Origin: Leptothrix sp. (in: b-proteobacteria)
GTDB taxonomy: Bacteria; Pseudomonadota; Gammaproteobacteria; Burkholderiales; Burkholderiaceae_C
Reading direction: 5' to 3'
DNA: 48,068 bases
Assembly (NCBI GenBank): GCA_013822265.1
Contig: PNKD01000018.1
Coordinates: 1 to 48,068, forward strand
The position numbers were made by a program, and so were the translations under genes. Shown here piece after piece: positions 1-8,449 of the stretch. Position 1 is the first letter of the stretch. Every line of letters begins with the position of its first letter. The notes under the pieces were generated by a model, which did not search any database, had not been told where the DNA came from, and saw only the letters and a program-made list of their open reading frames with translations.

Positions 1-606
1 CTCTCGGGCGGCGAGGTCAACGTGTGGTCGTACAACCCCTCACTGGGCACCACGATCCCGCGCATAGGTGACGTCATCTCGACCTCGGGGCGTGCCGGTA
101 ACAGGGTCTACATCTACGGTACCGGCCTGGGCGGCACGCCCACCGTCAAGTTCGGCACGGCGACGGCCACCGTCGTCGCGGCTACCGACACGATGATCGA
201 GGCCCTGGTGCCTGCGACGGCCGCACCCGGCGTGCTCAGCATCACGGTCGTCAAGAGCGCGAACACGAGCAACGCCTTCCGCTATGAGGTGCTCTCGGGT
301 GACCAGGTGCAGGTCAACTTCAAGGTCGATGCCACCACGGTCTTCGGCCAGAACGTATACGTCGTGGGCAGCATCCCGGAGCTGGGTTCATGGGATCCGG
401 CCAAGGCGCCCGAGGCGATGATGAACCCGAACTACCCGCAGTGGTTCCTGCCGGTCAGCGTGCCCAAGGGAACGTTGTTCGAATTCAAGTTCATCAAGAA
501 GGACAGCAACGGCGTAGTGACCTGGGAAGGTGGCAACAACCGCGTGTTCACGTCACCGTCCAGTTCGACCGGCGCGGTCGACACGTCCGCATACACCTGG
601 CAGTAG
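1..606 (+). CDS. CGTase-like amylase, C-terminal IPT/TIG and CBM20 domains (5' partial)
   Basis: The reading frame is open from base 1, so only the last 201 residues of a larger secreted starch enzyme are present. After a short end of domain C (SGGEVNVWSYN) comes an IPT/TIG domain (about residues 18-95, with the GRAGNRVYIYGTGLG type start). A CBM20 starch-binding domain follows (about 98-201), with family features such as GQNVYVVGSIPELGSWD, the tyrosine/tryptophan NYPQWF segment and a FEFKFIKKD strand. The order domain C-IPT-CBM20 is characteristic of cyclodextrin glucanotransferases and maltogenic amylases. The catalytic barrel lies outside the window, so the exact activity cannot be decided. 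A terminator-like hairpin follows the stop. The gene fits the maltodextrin island further along, though it is 15 kb away. Confidence 0.88.
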   Translation, partial: LSGGEVNVWSYNPSLGTTIPRIGDVISTSGRAGNRVYIYGTGLGGTPTVKFGTATATVVAATDTMIEALVPATAAPGVLSITVVKSANTSNAFRYEVLSGDQVQVNFKVDATTVFGQNVYVVGSIPELGSWDPAKAPEAMMNPNYPQWFLPVSVPKGTLFEFKFIKKDSNGVVTWEGGNNRVFTSPSSSTGAVDTSAYTWQ

Positions 607-624
607 GCGCCTCGCCGAGACCGG

Positions 625-654
625 AGGGTGTCCCAGCGGCACCCTTCTTCATTT
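625..654 (+). terminator. Rho-independent terminator after the CGTase-like gene
   Basis: A stem AGGGTG (625-630) pairs with CACCCT (640-645) across a 9-base loop and is followed by TCTTCATTT. It lies 19 bases after the stop codon, so it probably ends the amylase transcript before the halogenase gene. Confidence 0.6.
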
Positions 655-728
655 CAAGGCTCACCTGAGCGGACACGTGCACCGCTCAGGCGGTATAAGA
701 CCGGCACGGCCGATTGTTTGGAAATTCG

Positions 729-2249
729 ATGCAAGCATCTCCCATCAAGACCATCGTCATCGCCGGTGGCGGCACTTCGGGATGGATGACCGCCGCGGCG
801 CTGGCGACCACGCTGCGCGGCCAGTACGAGATCCGGCTGGTGGAGTCGGACGAGATCGGCATCATCGGCGTCGGCGAGGCGACGATCCCGATGATCCAGA
901 TCTTCAACAAGATCGTCGGCATCGACGAAAACGACTTCCTGCGCGCCACCCAAGGCACCTTCAAGCTAGGCATCGAGTTCGTCAACTGGGGCCGTCTGGG
1001 CGACCGCTACATGCACGGCTTCGGCGAACTCGGCCAAGCGCTGTGGACCGTGCCCTTCGACCAGTATTGGCGCAAGCTGCACGCAGCGGGCAAGGTGCCG
1101 GGCCTGGAGCACTACTCCATCACGCGCATGGCCAGCAAGGCCAACAAGTTCATGCCGGCGCGCACCGATGCCGGCAACTCGCCGCTGAACCAGATCGCGC
1201 ACGCCTACCACTTCGACGCGGGCCTGTATGCGAAGTACCTGCGCCAGCTCGCCGAGCGAAGCGGCGTGCAGCGCATCGAAGGCAAGATCGTGCAGGTCTG
1301 CCAGCGCGCCGAGGACGGCCATGTCGACGCGCTGGTGCTCGCCAGCGGCGAGCGCGTCGAGGGCGATCTGTACATCGACTGCACGGGTTTCCGCGGCCTG
1401 CTGATCGAGGACACGCTGCGATCCGGTTACGAGGACTGGACGCACTGGCTGCCTTGTGACCGCGCGCTGGCCGTGCCCTGCGAGTCCGTCGTCCCGCTGA
1501 CGCCCTACACCCGCTCGACCGCGCACCGCGCCGGATGGCAATGGCGCATACCGCTGCAGCACCGCATCGGCAACGGCCATGTCTACTGCAGCCAGCACAT
1601 CAGCGATGACGAGGCGGCCTCCACCCTGCTGGCGAACCTAGACGGCAGACCCCTGGCCGATCCGCGGATGATCAAATTCACGCCAGGCATGCGCAAGCAG
1701 AGTTGGCTGAAGAACGTGATTGCCATCGGATTGAGCGGCGGCTTCCTCGAGCCGCTGGAGTCGACCGCCATCCACATGGTGCAGGCATCGATCCAGCGCC
1801 TGATCGAGTTCTTCCCGGATCAGGGCTTCAACCCGACGGACAGAGACGAGTTCAACCGCCAATCGCGCTTCGATTTTGAGAGCGTGCGCGACTTCGTGAT
1901 CCTGCACTACAAGCTCAACCAGCGCGAAGACTCGGCGTTCTGGAAGTCCGCCGCCACGATGGCCGTACCCGATTCACTGCAGCGCAAGATCGACCTCTAC
2001 CGTGCCCGTGGCCGCATCGTGCGTTTCAACAGCGAGTTGTTCGCCGAAGCGAGCTGGCTGCAGGTGATGGAAGGACAGAACCTGCAGCCCGAGGGCTACA
2101 ACGCCTTGGTCGATCTGCAGAACGATGCCGGTATCGCCGACTACCTGGAAAGCGTGCGCAGCGTCATCGCCAAGTGCGTCGACGTGATGCCCGATCACGC
2201 CGCCTATGTGCGGCAGCACTGCGCGGCCGGCAAGGCCGCAGTGGGTTGA
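729..2249 (+). CDS. FAD-dependent tryptophan halogenase family protein
   Basis: The 506-residue protein belongs to the flavin-dependent (tryptophan) halogenase family, which uses FADH2, O2 and halide to make hypohalous acid. The N-terminal dinucleotide motif is GGGTSGW, followed by GVGEATIP. From the ATG at 729 the TFKLGIEF segment places its lysine at residue 79, the same number as the catalytic lysine of PrnA/RebH. The LEPLEST segment places Glu344/Ser345 next to the PrnA E346/S347 pair. The family motif WxWxIP is seen as WQWRIP at about 270. A TTG five codons upstream is possible, but the lysine numbering favours the ATG. The substrate is unknown. Homologues often sit beside TonB-dependent receptor and maltodextrin genes in Xanthomonas and Caulobacter relatives, as recalled from the literature. 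The next gene starts 2 bp after the stop, so the two form one operon. Confidence 0.9.
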   Translation: MQASPIKTIVIAGGGTSGWMTAAALATTLRGQYEIRLVESDEIGIIGVGEATIPMIQIFNKIVGIDENDFLRATQGTFKLGIEFVNWGRLGDRYMHGFGELGQALWTVPFDQYWRKLHAAGKVPGLEHYSITRMASKANKFMPARTDAGNSPLNQIAHAYHFDAGLYAKYLRQLAERSGVQRIEGKIVQVCQRAEDGHVDALVLASGERVEGDLYIDCTGFRGLLIEDTLRSGYEDWTHWLPCDRALAVPCESVVPLTPYTRSTAHRAGWQWRIPLQHRIGNGHVYCSQHISDDEAASTLLANLDGRPLADPRMIKFTPGMRKQSWLKNVIAIGLSGGFLEPLESTAIHMVQASIQRLIEFFPDQGFNPTDRDEFNRQSRFDFESVRDFVILHYKLNQREDSAFWKSAATMAVPDSLQRKIDLYRARGRIVRFNSELFAEASWLQVMEGQNLQPEGYNALVDLQNDAGIADYLESVRSVIAKCVDVMPDHAAYVRQHCAAGKAAVG

Positions 2250-2251
2250 AC

Positions 2252-4267
2252 ATGGCCGGTGGCGGCGCGTCTGCCCGGGGCCTGACGCGCCGCAGCCTGC
2301 TGGGCGCGGCGCTGCTTGCCGCGGGCCAGCCCGGCCAGAGCCGGGCCGATGCGCAGCGCCCCGATGCCGCGCGCTTCTTCCGTGCGCCGCAGATGCTGGA
2401 CGCGGCGCTGGCGCCCGATGGCAAGCGCCTGGCGATGGTGATGATCGGCCCACACGGCCGGGCGCTGCTCTCGGTGCTGGACCTGGAGACGATGAAACCC
2501 GCCGTGGCCTACGCCGCCAAGGACGCGGATGTGGGTTCGGTGGTCTGGGTCAATGCGCTGCGCCTGGCCTTCACCCTGGTCCAGCGTGCTGTGCCCGAGG
2601 GCAGGATTGAACTCGCTCCTGGCCTGTTTGCCGTGGACCATGACGGCACAAACTTCAGGCAACTGGTCGATCAGGCCAGTGCCCCCTGGGTCGCGGACGG
2701 CGACAAGCCCCGCAGCATGGAGCCCTGGAATACCTTCTTGCTCAATGGCACGAGCCAGCGGCGCGGCGACGATGTGCTGGCGGTGCGGCCCGAGGCCTAT
2801 GACGGAAAGGATTTCGGCTACGTCAGGCTGCTGCGCCTGAACACGCGCCGGGGCGGCACGCATGAAGTCGAGGCGCCGCTGCATTCGGTGGCCTGGTGGC
2901 CCGACGCCGCAGGCGAGTTGCGTGCGGTGCTGACGCGCCAGGGCGAAAAGAGCACGCTGCGCTGGCGCAACCCGGCCGACGGCCAGTGGAAGCTGCTCAG
3001 CGAATTCAACACCTACACCGAAGGCCACGAGCTGCAGGTGCGGCATGTTGGTGCTGACGGGCTCTTGTACGTCAGCGCCCAGCGCGACGGCGACAAGCTG
3101 GCGCTGTGGCAGCTGAACCCGCAGACCGGCGCGTAGTCGGCGCAGCCGTTGGCGCAGTCGCCCGGGTTTGATGTCGACGCGCAGATCGTGGCGCGCGAGG
3201 ACAAGGTACTGGGCTGGCGTTTCACCATCGACGCCGAAGTCACGCAGTGGCAGGACGCCGACATGCGTGCCGTGCAGCAGGTCATCGACAAGGTGCTGCC
3301 GCGCACCGTCAACCGCCTGTCCGTGCCCTGGAGTGCCCGCTCGCCCTGGGTGCTGGTGGAGGCCTTTGCCGACATCCAGCCCACGCTGTATTTCCTCTAC
3401 AACCGCCAGACGCGCAAGTTCACGCGCGTCGGCGCCGAGCGCCCCGACCTGGACGCCCAGCAGCATGCCGAGATGGAGATGCTGCGCTTCAAGGCGCGCG
3501 ATGGCCTTGAGATCCCCGTCTGGCTGAGCCTGCCCCGCGGCGAAGGCAGACGCCCCTTGCCGCTGGTGCTGCTGGTGCATGGTGGGCCGTTCACTCGCGC
3601 GCCCTCATGGCGCTTCGACGCCGAAGTGCAGTTCCTTGCGGCGCGTGGTTACGCGGTGCTGCAGCCGCAGTTTCGCGGCACCCATGGTTTTGGCGCCCGG
3701 CATCAACAGGCCGGCTGGCGGCAATGGGGCAAGGCCATGCAGACCGACCTGGCGGACGCGGCGCGCTGGGCCATCGCACAGGGGTTCGCCGACCCCCGGC
3801 GCATCGCCATCGCAGGCGCCAGCTACGGCGGCTATGCCGCGCTGATGGGGCTGGTGCGCGACCCCGAGCTGTTTCGCTGCGCGGTCGCCTGGCTGGCGGT
3901 GACGGACCTGGACATGCTGCACACGGTCAAGTGGGACGACATCTCTGATGACTTCAAGAAACATGGCATGCCGACCCTGCTGGGTGACCGCGTCAAGGAC
4001 GCCGCAGACCTGAAGGCCCATTCGCCGTTGACCCATGCCCAGGCCATCACCCAGCCTTTGCTGCTGGCCTATGGCAGTGCCGACCGGCGTGTGCCCATGG
4101 TGCACGGTGAGACTTTCCGCCGCGCGGTGCAGCCCGGCAACGGCGCGCTCGAGTGGGTGGTGTACGAAGACGAGGGGCATGGCTGGCGTCTGCCGGCGCA
4201 CCAGATCGACTTCTGGAACCGCACGGCGCGTTTCCTGGACCGCCACCTCGCGGCCAGGGCACCTTGA
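2252..4267 (+). pseudogene. S9 prolyl-oligopeptidase family peptidase interrupted by an in-frame amber codon
   Basis: The frame encodes a complete S9 peptidase of about 671 codons except for a TAG at 3134-3136 (codon 295). Upstream of it are a twin-arginine-like signal (LTRRSLLGAALLAAG, about residues 11-25) and the beta-propeller half. Downstream, in the same frame, the alpha/beta-hydrolase half has an intact triad: Ser524 in GASYGGY, Asp611 in YGSADRR and His643 in EDEGHGW. Both halves stay in one frame and the sequence continues naturally across the stop, so this is a point nonsense mutation and not a frameshift or two genes. Leucine TTG to TAG is one possible change. A TTG at 3149 could restart translation, but it would give an unexported catalytic half without its propeller. 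Readthrough by a suppressor or a sequencing error remain possible. The start is 2 bp after the halogenase stop. Confidence 0.82.
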
Positions 4268-4321
4268 CCCCCCCCCACGAGGGACGGGCTTGGAGCAGCC
4301 GAGGCCCTGGGGGAGGGGTCA
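4265..4321. repeat. C/G-tract hairpin element after the S9 gene
   Basis: The stop codon runs directly into a C tract (4267-4276), and a G-rich arm GGGGGAGGGGTC ends near 4320. The two arms can form an imperfect hairpin around a 30-base middle. A related TGACCCCCCCCC element occurs at the start of malF (21137-21202, opposite strand). It may act as a transcription end or may be a dispersed repeat. Confidence 0.4.
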
Positions 4322-4512
4322 AGACTTCTCGGGCCGACGGTGCCGCGAGGACCGCGCATACCTGCAGCTGGTGCTTGAACTGGCGCGCGAGCTTGCCGCA
4401 AACCAGGTCGCACAGCTCAAAAATCTTGCCGGTCTTTCTGACACTCACGCAACTGACCTGTGAGTTGAGGTTCACTGGGGCGCGTGCTGGTTGGCTGGGC
4501 CTGCACTTGTAG

Positions 4513-4715
4513 CGGCAACACAGTACCTGCTCCGAAACCGACGCGGACAGCAGCCCCGACGCCCTGCGTCAGATCGGCGGCAGCCGCGACAAGCGAGGCG
4601 ACTGCAGGCAAGTCGTCATCGCGTTGATCATGACTCCCAAAGACCAACCGCCCAGCTGCGGCCGCGCCTGCCGGATCTGGGTGATTGCCCGCGGCATCTC
4701 CGCCGAGGACAGCCT
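4513..4715 (+). pseudogene. Decayed IS transposase fragment (IS4/IS1634-like)
   Basis: In one frame the stretch RQIGGSRDKRGDCRQVVIAL (to about 4626) matches the well-known DDE transposase pattern of a Ser-Arg-Asp-x-Arg-x-Asp-Cys block followed by a hydrophobic strand. A few residues later GRACRIWVIARGISAEDSL (about 4658-4715) resembles the later block (R-x-WVMDRG-x-P-x-E) of the same family, with the aspartate replaced by alanine. About 30 residues between the blocks and both ends of the gene are missing, and there is no start. Bases 4322-4512 upstream hold no recognisable gene. This is an old remnant that cannot transpose; the family assignment is from memory of the motif. Confidence 0.55.
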
Positions 4716-4727
4716 GACGACAATATC

Positions 4728-6107
4728 TCATGCCGCCGCCAGCCGCTTGCGCGACGCCCGCGCATGGGGCACCCACGCCAGCGTGGCCCAACGGCGCCAC
4801 ATCAGCAGGCCGCGCAGCCACTCGTCTGCGGCGTAGGCCAGCCACACGCCGGGCAGACCCAGCTCGAAGTGCACGCCCAGCAGCCAGCTGCCGCCGGCCA
4901 GCACCACGGCCAGGCTCACGGCCCCCACGGCCACCGGATAGCGCGCGTCGCCGGCCGCCCGCAACGCGTTGATGACCACCAGGTTGAAGGTGCGGCCGGG
5001 CTCGAGCAGCACCGTCCACCACAGCAGCGCCACGGCGGCGGCGATGATCTGCGCGTCGGCCGTGAACAGGCGCATCAGCCACGGCCCCGCCAGCGCGGCC
5101 GCCGTGGCCACCAGCACGCTGACGCCCAGGCCGCGCGCCAGCGCGCGCCGCACCACGCGGTGGGCCTCGTGCAGGTGGCCGGCGCCGATGAGGTGGCCGA
5201 CCACGGTCTCCACGCTCAGGCCGGTGGCCAACCCGAACAGCAGCACGACCATGACGATCTGCATGGCATAGGCATGCGTGGCCAGCGCCGCCGCGCCCAG
5301 GCCACCCGCCACCGCCACGCTGACCATGAAGGCCAGGCGATAGGCGATGTTCTCGGCCGCGCCCGGCAGGCCGATGCGCGCCACGGCGGTGAGTTCGCGG
5401 CGGCGCAACCGCCAAAGGTCGGCCCACACCGGCACGATGCCCAGCCGCAGCCGCCACAGCATCAGGTGCAGCACGATGGCGACGGCCCGCGAGACGACCA
5501 CGGCAAGCGCAAAACCCGGCAGCCCGAGCGCCGGCAGCGGCCCCCAGCCCGTCATCAGCGGGCCCATCAGCGCCAGATGCATGAGGTGCATCACCACCGT
5601 GACGCCCAGCGTGTCGCGGGCGCGCAGGTGGGCGCGCATCACGGCCGTCATGCTGGCGATCCAGGCGTCGAGCAGCATCGCCGGGGCCAGCGCCATCAAC
5701 AGCGGCGTGGCCAGCGGCAGCACCTCGGCCGGTGCGTTCAGCAGGTGCAGCAGCGCCACCGGCGCCAGCAGTGCCGGCAGCGCCACCGCCACGCCGACCC
5801 AGGTGCTGGCGCCGAGCACGGCGCGCGCCACGGCGTCGGCCGCAGCGCGTCGGCCCGCGCCCAGCGCCTGCGTCAGCACCACGCCGACACCGGCACCGAC
5901 GACGCGGAACAGGATGAACAGCATGCCGAAGACATGGTGCGCCAGCGCGAAAGAAGCGCCCGCGAGGTCGGACTGGCGCGCTGCCAGCGCGGTGCCGGCC
6001 ATGCCGACGGCGATGCCCAACAGCAGTTCGAGGAACAGCGGCCAGGCCAGCGCGAACAGGCGGGGCCGCGGGCCCGCCTGTTCGGCCGGGGCGGCGCGCG
6101 ACGTCAT
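4728..6107 (-). CDS. MATE family efflux transporter
   Basis: The 459-residue protein has about twelve hydrophobic segments in two halves, as usual for cation-coupled multidrug and toxin extrusion proteins (NorM/DinF type, commonly 440-480 residues). The N-terminal helix LFALAWPLFLELLLG and the later repeat-like segment beginning VARIGLPGAAENIAYRL are typical of the start of each six-helix half. The ATG at 6107 gives a short polar lead of about 17 residues before the first helix. The gene stands alone, downstream of and convergent with a transposase remnant. The transported substrate cannot be inferred. Confidence 0.87.
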   Translation of the reverse strand: MTSRAAPAEQAGPRPRLFALAWPLFLELLLGIAVGMAGTALAARQSDLAGASFALAHHVFGMLFILFRVVGAGVGVVLTQALGAGRRAAADAVARAVLGASTWVGVAVALPALLAPVALLHLLNAPAEVLPLATPLLMALAPAMLLDAWIASMTAVMRAHLRARDTLGVTVVMHLMHLALMGPLMTGWGPLPALGLPGFALAVVVSRAVAIVLHLMLWRLRLGIVPVWADLWRLRRRELTAVARIGLPGAAENIAYRLAFMVSVAVAGGLGAAALATHAYAMQIVMVVLLFGLATGLSVETVVGHLIGAGHLHEAHRVVRRALARGLGVSVLVATAAALAGPWLMRLFTADAQIIAAAVALLWWTVLLEPGRTFNLVVINALRAAGDARYPVAVGAVSLAVVLAGGSWLLGVHFELGLPGVWLAYAADEWLRGLLMWRRWATLAWVPHARASRKRLAAA

Positions 6108-6242
6108 GCGCGGAGGTTAGCGCCAACGCGCAAGACCGCTGCCGCGCCGCCACGGGCTTCGGGCCGCGGACCCTGCGCTACGATGCCGGCGCTCGCCCCG
6201 CATCGCAGCCGTGACGCAGCCCGCCCCTGGCGGCGGGCGCCG

Positions 6243-6258
6243 TGGCACGCTCCCTGCA
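6243..6258 (+). promoter_or_regulatory. Predicted sigma-54 (-24/-12) promoter of the ParA-like gene
   Basis: TGGCACGCTCCCTGCA matches the consensus TGGCACG-N4-TTGCA at all positions but one, with correct GG-to-GC spacing. Transcription would start near 6269 and leave a leader of about 24 nt before the ATG at 6293. An inverted repeat CGATGC/GCATCG (6181-6186 and 6200-6205) lies about 40 bp upstream and could bind an enhancer-binding protein; that part is weak inference. Confidence 0.6.
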
Positions 6259-6292
6259 ACCCGCCCCGCGGCCCTTCACACGGACACCTGAC

Positions 6293-6988
6293 ATGAGCCA
6301 CATCCACTTCATAGGCGGCGAAAAAGGCGGCGTCGGCAAGTCGCTGCTGGCGCGCGTGCTGGCGCAGCACTTCATCGACCGCCAGCAGCCCTTCGTCGGC
6401 TTCGACACCGACCGCTCGCACGGCGCGCTGCTGCGCTACTACGCCGACTTCGCGCAGCCGCTGCCGCTGGACGCCCACGACAGCCTCGACCCGGTGATCG
6501 AGGCCGCCGTGGCCGACCCCGGCCGCCGCGTGCTGGTCGACCTGGCCGCGCAGACCCAAGGCCTGCTGCTGCGCTGGATGGGCGAGGCCGGCGTGCCTTT
6601 GCTGGCGCGCGAGCTGGGCCTCAAGCTCTGCTACTGGCACGTGATGGACGCCGGCCGCGACAGCACCGACCTGCTGGCCAAGTGGCTGGAAGGCAGCGAA
6701 CGCGCCGGCGGCGGACTGCCGCTGGTGATGGTGCTCAACGAGGTGCGCGGCGACGGCTTCGAGCAGCTCGAGGCCTCGGGCCTGGTGCCGCGCGCGCAGG
6801 CCCAGGGCGCGCGCAGCCTGCGCCTGCGCAAGCTGCCCGATGCGCTGCTGCAGAGGGTCGACGGCAAGGGTCAGAGCTTCTGGGCCGCGACGCAGCCCGA
6901 ATCGGGCAGCCTGGGCCTGCTCGACCGCCAGCGCCTGCGCACCTGGCTGCAGCGCACTTCGGACGAACTGGCCACGCTGGACATCTGA
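6293..6988 (+). CDS. ParA/MinD-like P-loop ATPase
   Basis: The 231-residue protein opens with a deviant Walker A box, GGEKGGVGKS (Lys11 and Lys16), the hallmark of the ParA/MinD/MobD group. A switch-like FDTDRSH (about 36-42) and a Walker B-like strand RRVLVDLAAQ (about 75-84) follow. There is no DNA-binding domain and no ParB partner, so plasmid partitioning is unlikely. It is closer in layout to TraL/MobD-like orphan ATPases. A GTG at 6242 could add 17 residues but would overlap the sigma-54 promoter, so the ATG is chosen. A caspase-like gene follows after 91 bp on the same strand. The sigma-54 match suggests control by an enhancer-binding protein. The function is unknown. Confidence 0.8.
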   Translation: MSHIHFIGGEKGGVGKSLLARVLAQHFIDRQQPFVGFDTDRSHGALLRYYADFAQPLPLDAHDSLDPVIEAAVADPGRRVLVDLAAQTQGLLLRWMGEAGVPLLARELGLKLCYWHVMDAGRDSTDLLAKWLEGSERAGGGLPLVMVLNEVRGDGFEQLEASGLVPRAQAQGARSLRLRKLPDALLQRVDGKGQSFWAATQPESGSLGLLDRQRLRTWLQRTSDELATLDI

Positions 6989-7079
6989 GCCCGCCTTGAC
7001 CGGGCTCGCCTTGATCTAGGGCTGGCCGCGGGCGCGGCACGCGGCAGATGATGCGGCCCTCGGATCGAGGAGACGCCCC

Positions 7080-7985
7080 ATGGCCACCAAACCCGCCGCG
7101 CCCAGGGCGCTGTCCCTGCACCTCGGCCTGAACACCGTCAGCGCAGCCGCGTACGAAGGCTGGGAAGGCCCGCTGGCGGCCTGCGAGTTCGACGCCAACG
7201 ACATGGCCGCCATCGCCCGCAGCAAGGGCATGAAACCCACCGTGCTGCTGACGAAGAAGGCCACCCGCGCGGCCTTGCTGGCGGCGATGCGCAGCGCCGC
7301 GAGGGCGCTGAAGGCGGGCGACCTGTTTTTCCTCAGCTTCAGCGGCCACGGCGGCCAGGTGCCCGACGCCAACCGCGACGAACGCGACGGCAAGGACGAA
7401 ACCTGGTGCCTGCACGACGGCCAGCTCATCGATGACGAGCTTTACTTCGAGTTGAGCCGCTTCGCCAGCGGCGTGCGTGTGCTGGTACTGAGCGACAGCT
7501 GCCACAGCGGCAGCGTCACGCGTGAGCGCACGCCGCCGCCCCCGCCGCCTGGCCAGCGCGCCAAGCTGATGCCCGAGGCCGTGGGCCGCCGCGTCTACGA
7601 CGCGCACAAGGCCATGTACGACAAACTGCAGGCCGAGGTGGCCAAGGCGGCAAGGGCCGCCAAGGCCGTGGTCGACCCCGACGCGGCGCTCGCTCAGGTG
7701 GCCGTCGTCGGCCCGGCGCTGCAGGCCACGACGCTGGTTGGCCCCTTCAGGCCGGCGGTGCTGCTGATCTCGGGCTGCCAGGACAACCAGACCAGCATGG
7801 ACGGCGAGAACAACGGCGCCTTCACCGAGAAGCTGCTGCGGGTGTGGAACCACGGCAAGTTCACCGGCAACCACGTCAGTTTCCACGCCCGCATCCGCGC
7901 CGCCCTGCCGGCCAGCCAGAGCCCCAACCTCTTTACGCTGGGCCCGGCGGCGGCCTTCGCGCAGCAGACGCCGTTCACGGTCTAG
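7080..7985 (+). CDS. Caspase family (peptidase C14) protein
   Basis: The 301-residue protein has a bacterial caspase/metacaspase fold with the expected catalytic pair: His90 in SFSGHGG and Cys141 in LSDSCHSG. Strands leading into each motif (DLFFLSF, VRVLVLS) and the later [12 protein letters not shown] segment are typical of p20-like domains. A proline-rich insert (TPPPPPPG, about 151-158) and an Ala/Lys-rich helical stretch (about 165-200) follow the cysteine. These may be the flexible linker that is cut on activation. There is no signal peptide and no extra effector domain. GAGGAG 8 bases upstream of the ATG is a good ribosome-binding site. It may share regulation with the upstream ATPase. 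Targets are unknown. Confidence 0.87.
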   Translation: MATKPAAPRALSLHLGLNTVSAAAYEGWEGPLAACEFDANDMAAIARSKGMKPTVLLTKKATRAALLAAMRSAARALKAGDLFFLSFSGHGGQVPDANRDERDGKDETWCLHDGQLIDDELYFELSRFASGVRVLVLSDSCHSGSVTRERTPPPPPPGQRAKLMPEAVGRRVYDAHKAMYDKLQAEVAKAARAAKAVVDPDAALAQVAVVGPALQATTLVGPFRPAVLLISGCQDNQTSMDGENNGAFTEKLLRVWNHGKFTGNHVSFHARIRAALPASQSPNLFTLGPAAAFAQQTPFTV

Positions 7986-8109
7986 GAGCGTGGGCCCCCT
8001 TCGGGCTCCGGCGGGCCAGACTTGGTCGCTGCTGCGGCCCTCAGCGTTCGCGCGTGTGGAATCGCGCTCAGGCCTGCGGCCGCCGCGGGGCCCCTGCGGG
8101 CGCGCGCGC

Positions 8110-8406
8110 TCAGTGATGCAGGACGGCCGCGGTCGAGGTGCCGGCACCGTACAGGGTGGCGCGCAGCGCACGCCCGGAGATGTCGTCGGTGCCCGGCGAC
8201 GGCGCCGTTGTCGCGGGGTCGTGCGGGCGCTGTGCGGCGGCCCACTCGCCGGGCCACGACGACCCGGGCACCCAGCGCCTGCCGCCAGCGGGCAGCAGGC
8301 GCTGGCGCCAGGCCGAGCGGGCGAAAGCCCGCCAGAGCATGACGACGAAGACGACGGCGACGATGGCCAGCATCGTCGCCAGCGCCAGGATCACGGTGTG
8401 TTGCAT
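8110..8406 (-). CDS. Small single-pass membrane protein, unknown function
   Basis: The 98-residue protein starts with one strongly hydrophobic segment (about residues 5-25, VILALATMLAIVAVVFVVML). A basic stretch RAFARSAWRQR and a polar Pro/Gly-rich tail ending in HH follow. This predicts an N-out or N-in membrane anchor with a cytoplasmic domain of about 70 residues. It matches no family I recognise. It lies on the same strand as the DUF481 gene upstream, with 43 bp between them, and could share its transcript. The 124 bp between it and the convergent caspase gene hold only GC-rich sequence. Confidence 0.5.
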   Translation of the reverse strand: MQHTVILALATMLAIVAVVFVVMLWRAFARSAWRQRLLPAGGRRWVPGSSWPGEWAAAQRPHDPATTAPSPGTDDISGRALRATLYGAGTSTAAVLHH

Positions 8407-8449
8407 GCGGCTCTCCGGTGGGCCTTGGTCAGCGACGGGCGCGGGCCGA

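Noticed and set aside
3149..4267. Separate alpha/beta-hydrolase gene starting at TTG 3149
   Set aside because: It is in the same frame as the upstream propeller half, has no ribosome site, and the two halves make one normal S9 peptidase.
4507..4521. TGTAG-CGGCA-ACACA as a further maltodextrin operator
   Set aside because: Only one arm matches, and it lies in the transposase remnant, not before a gene.
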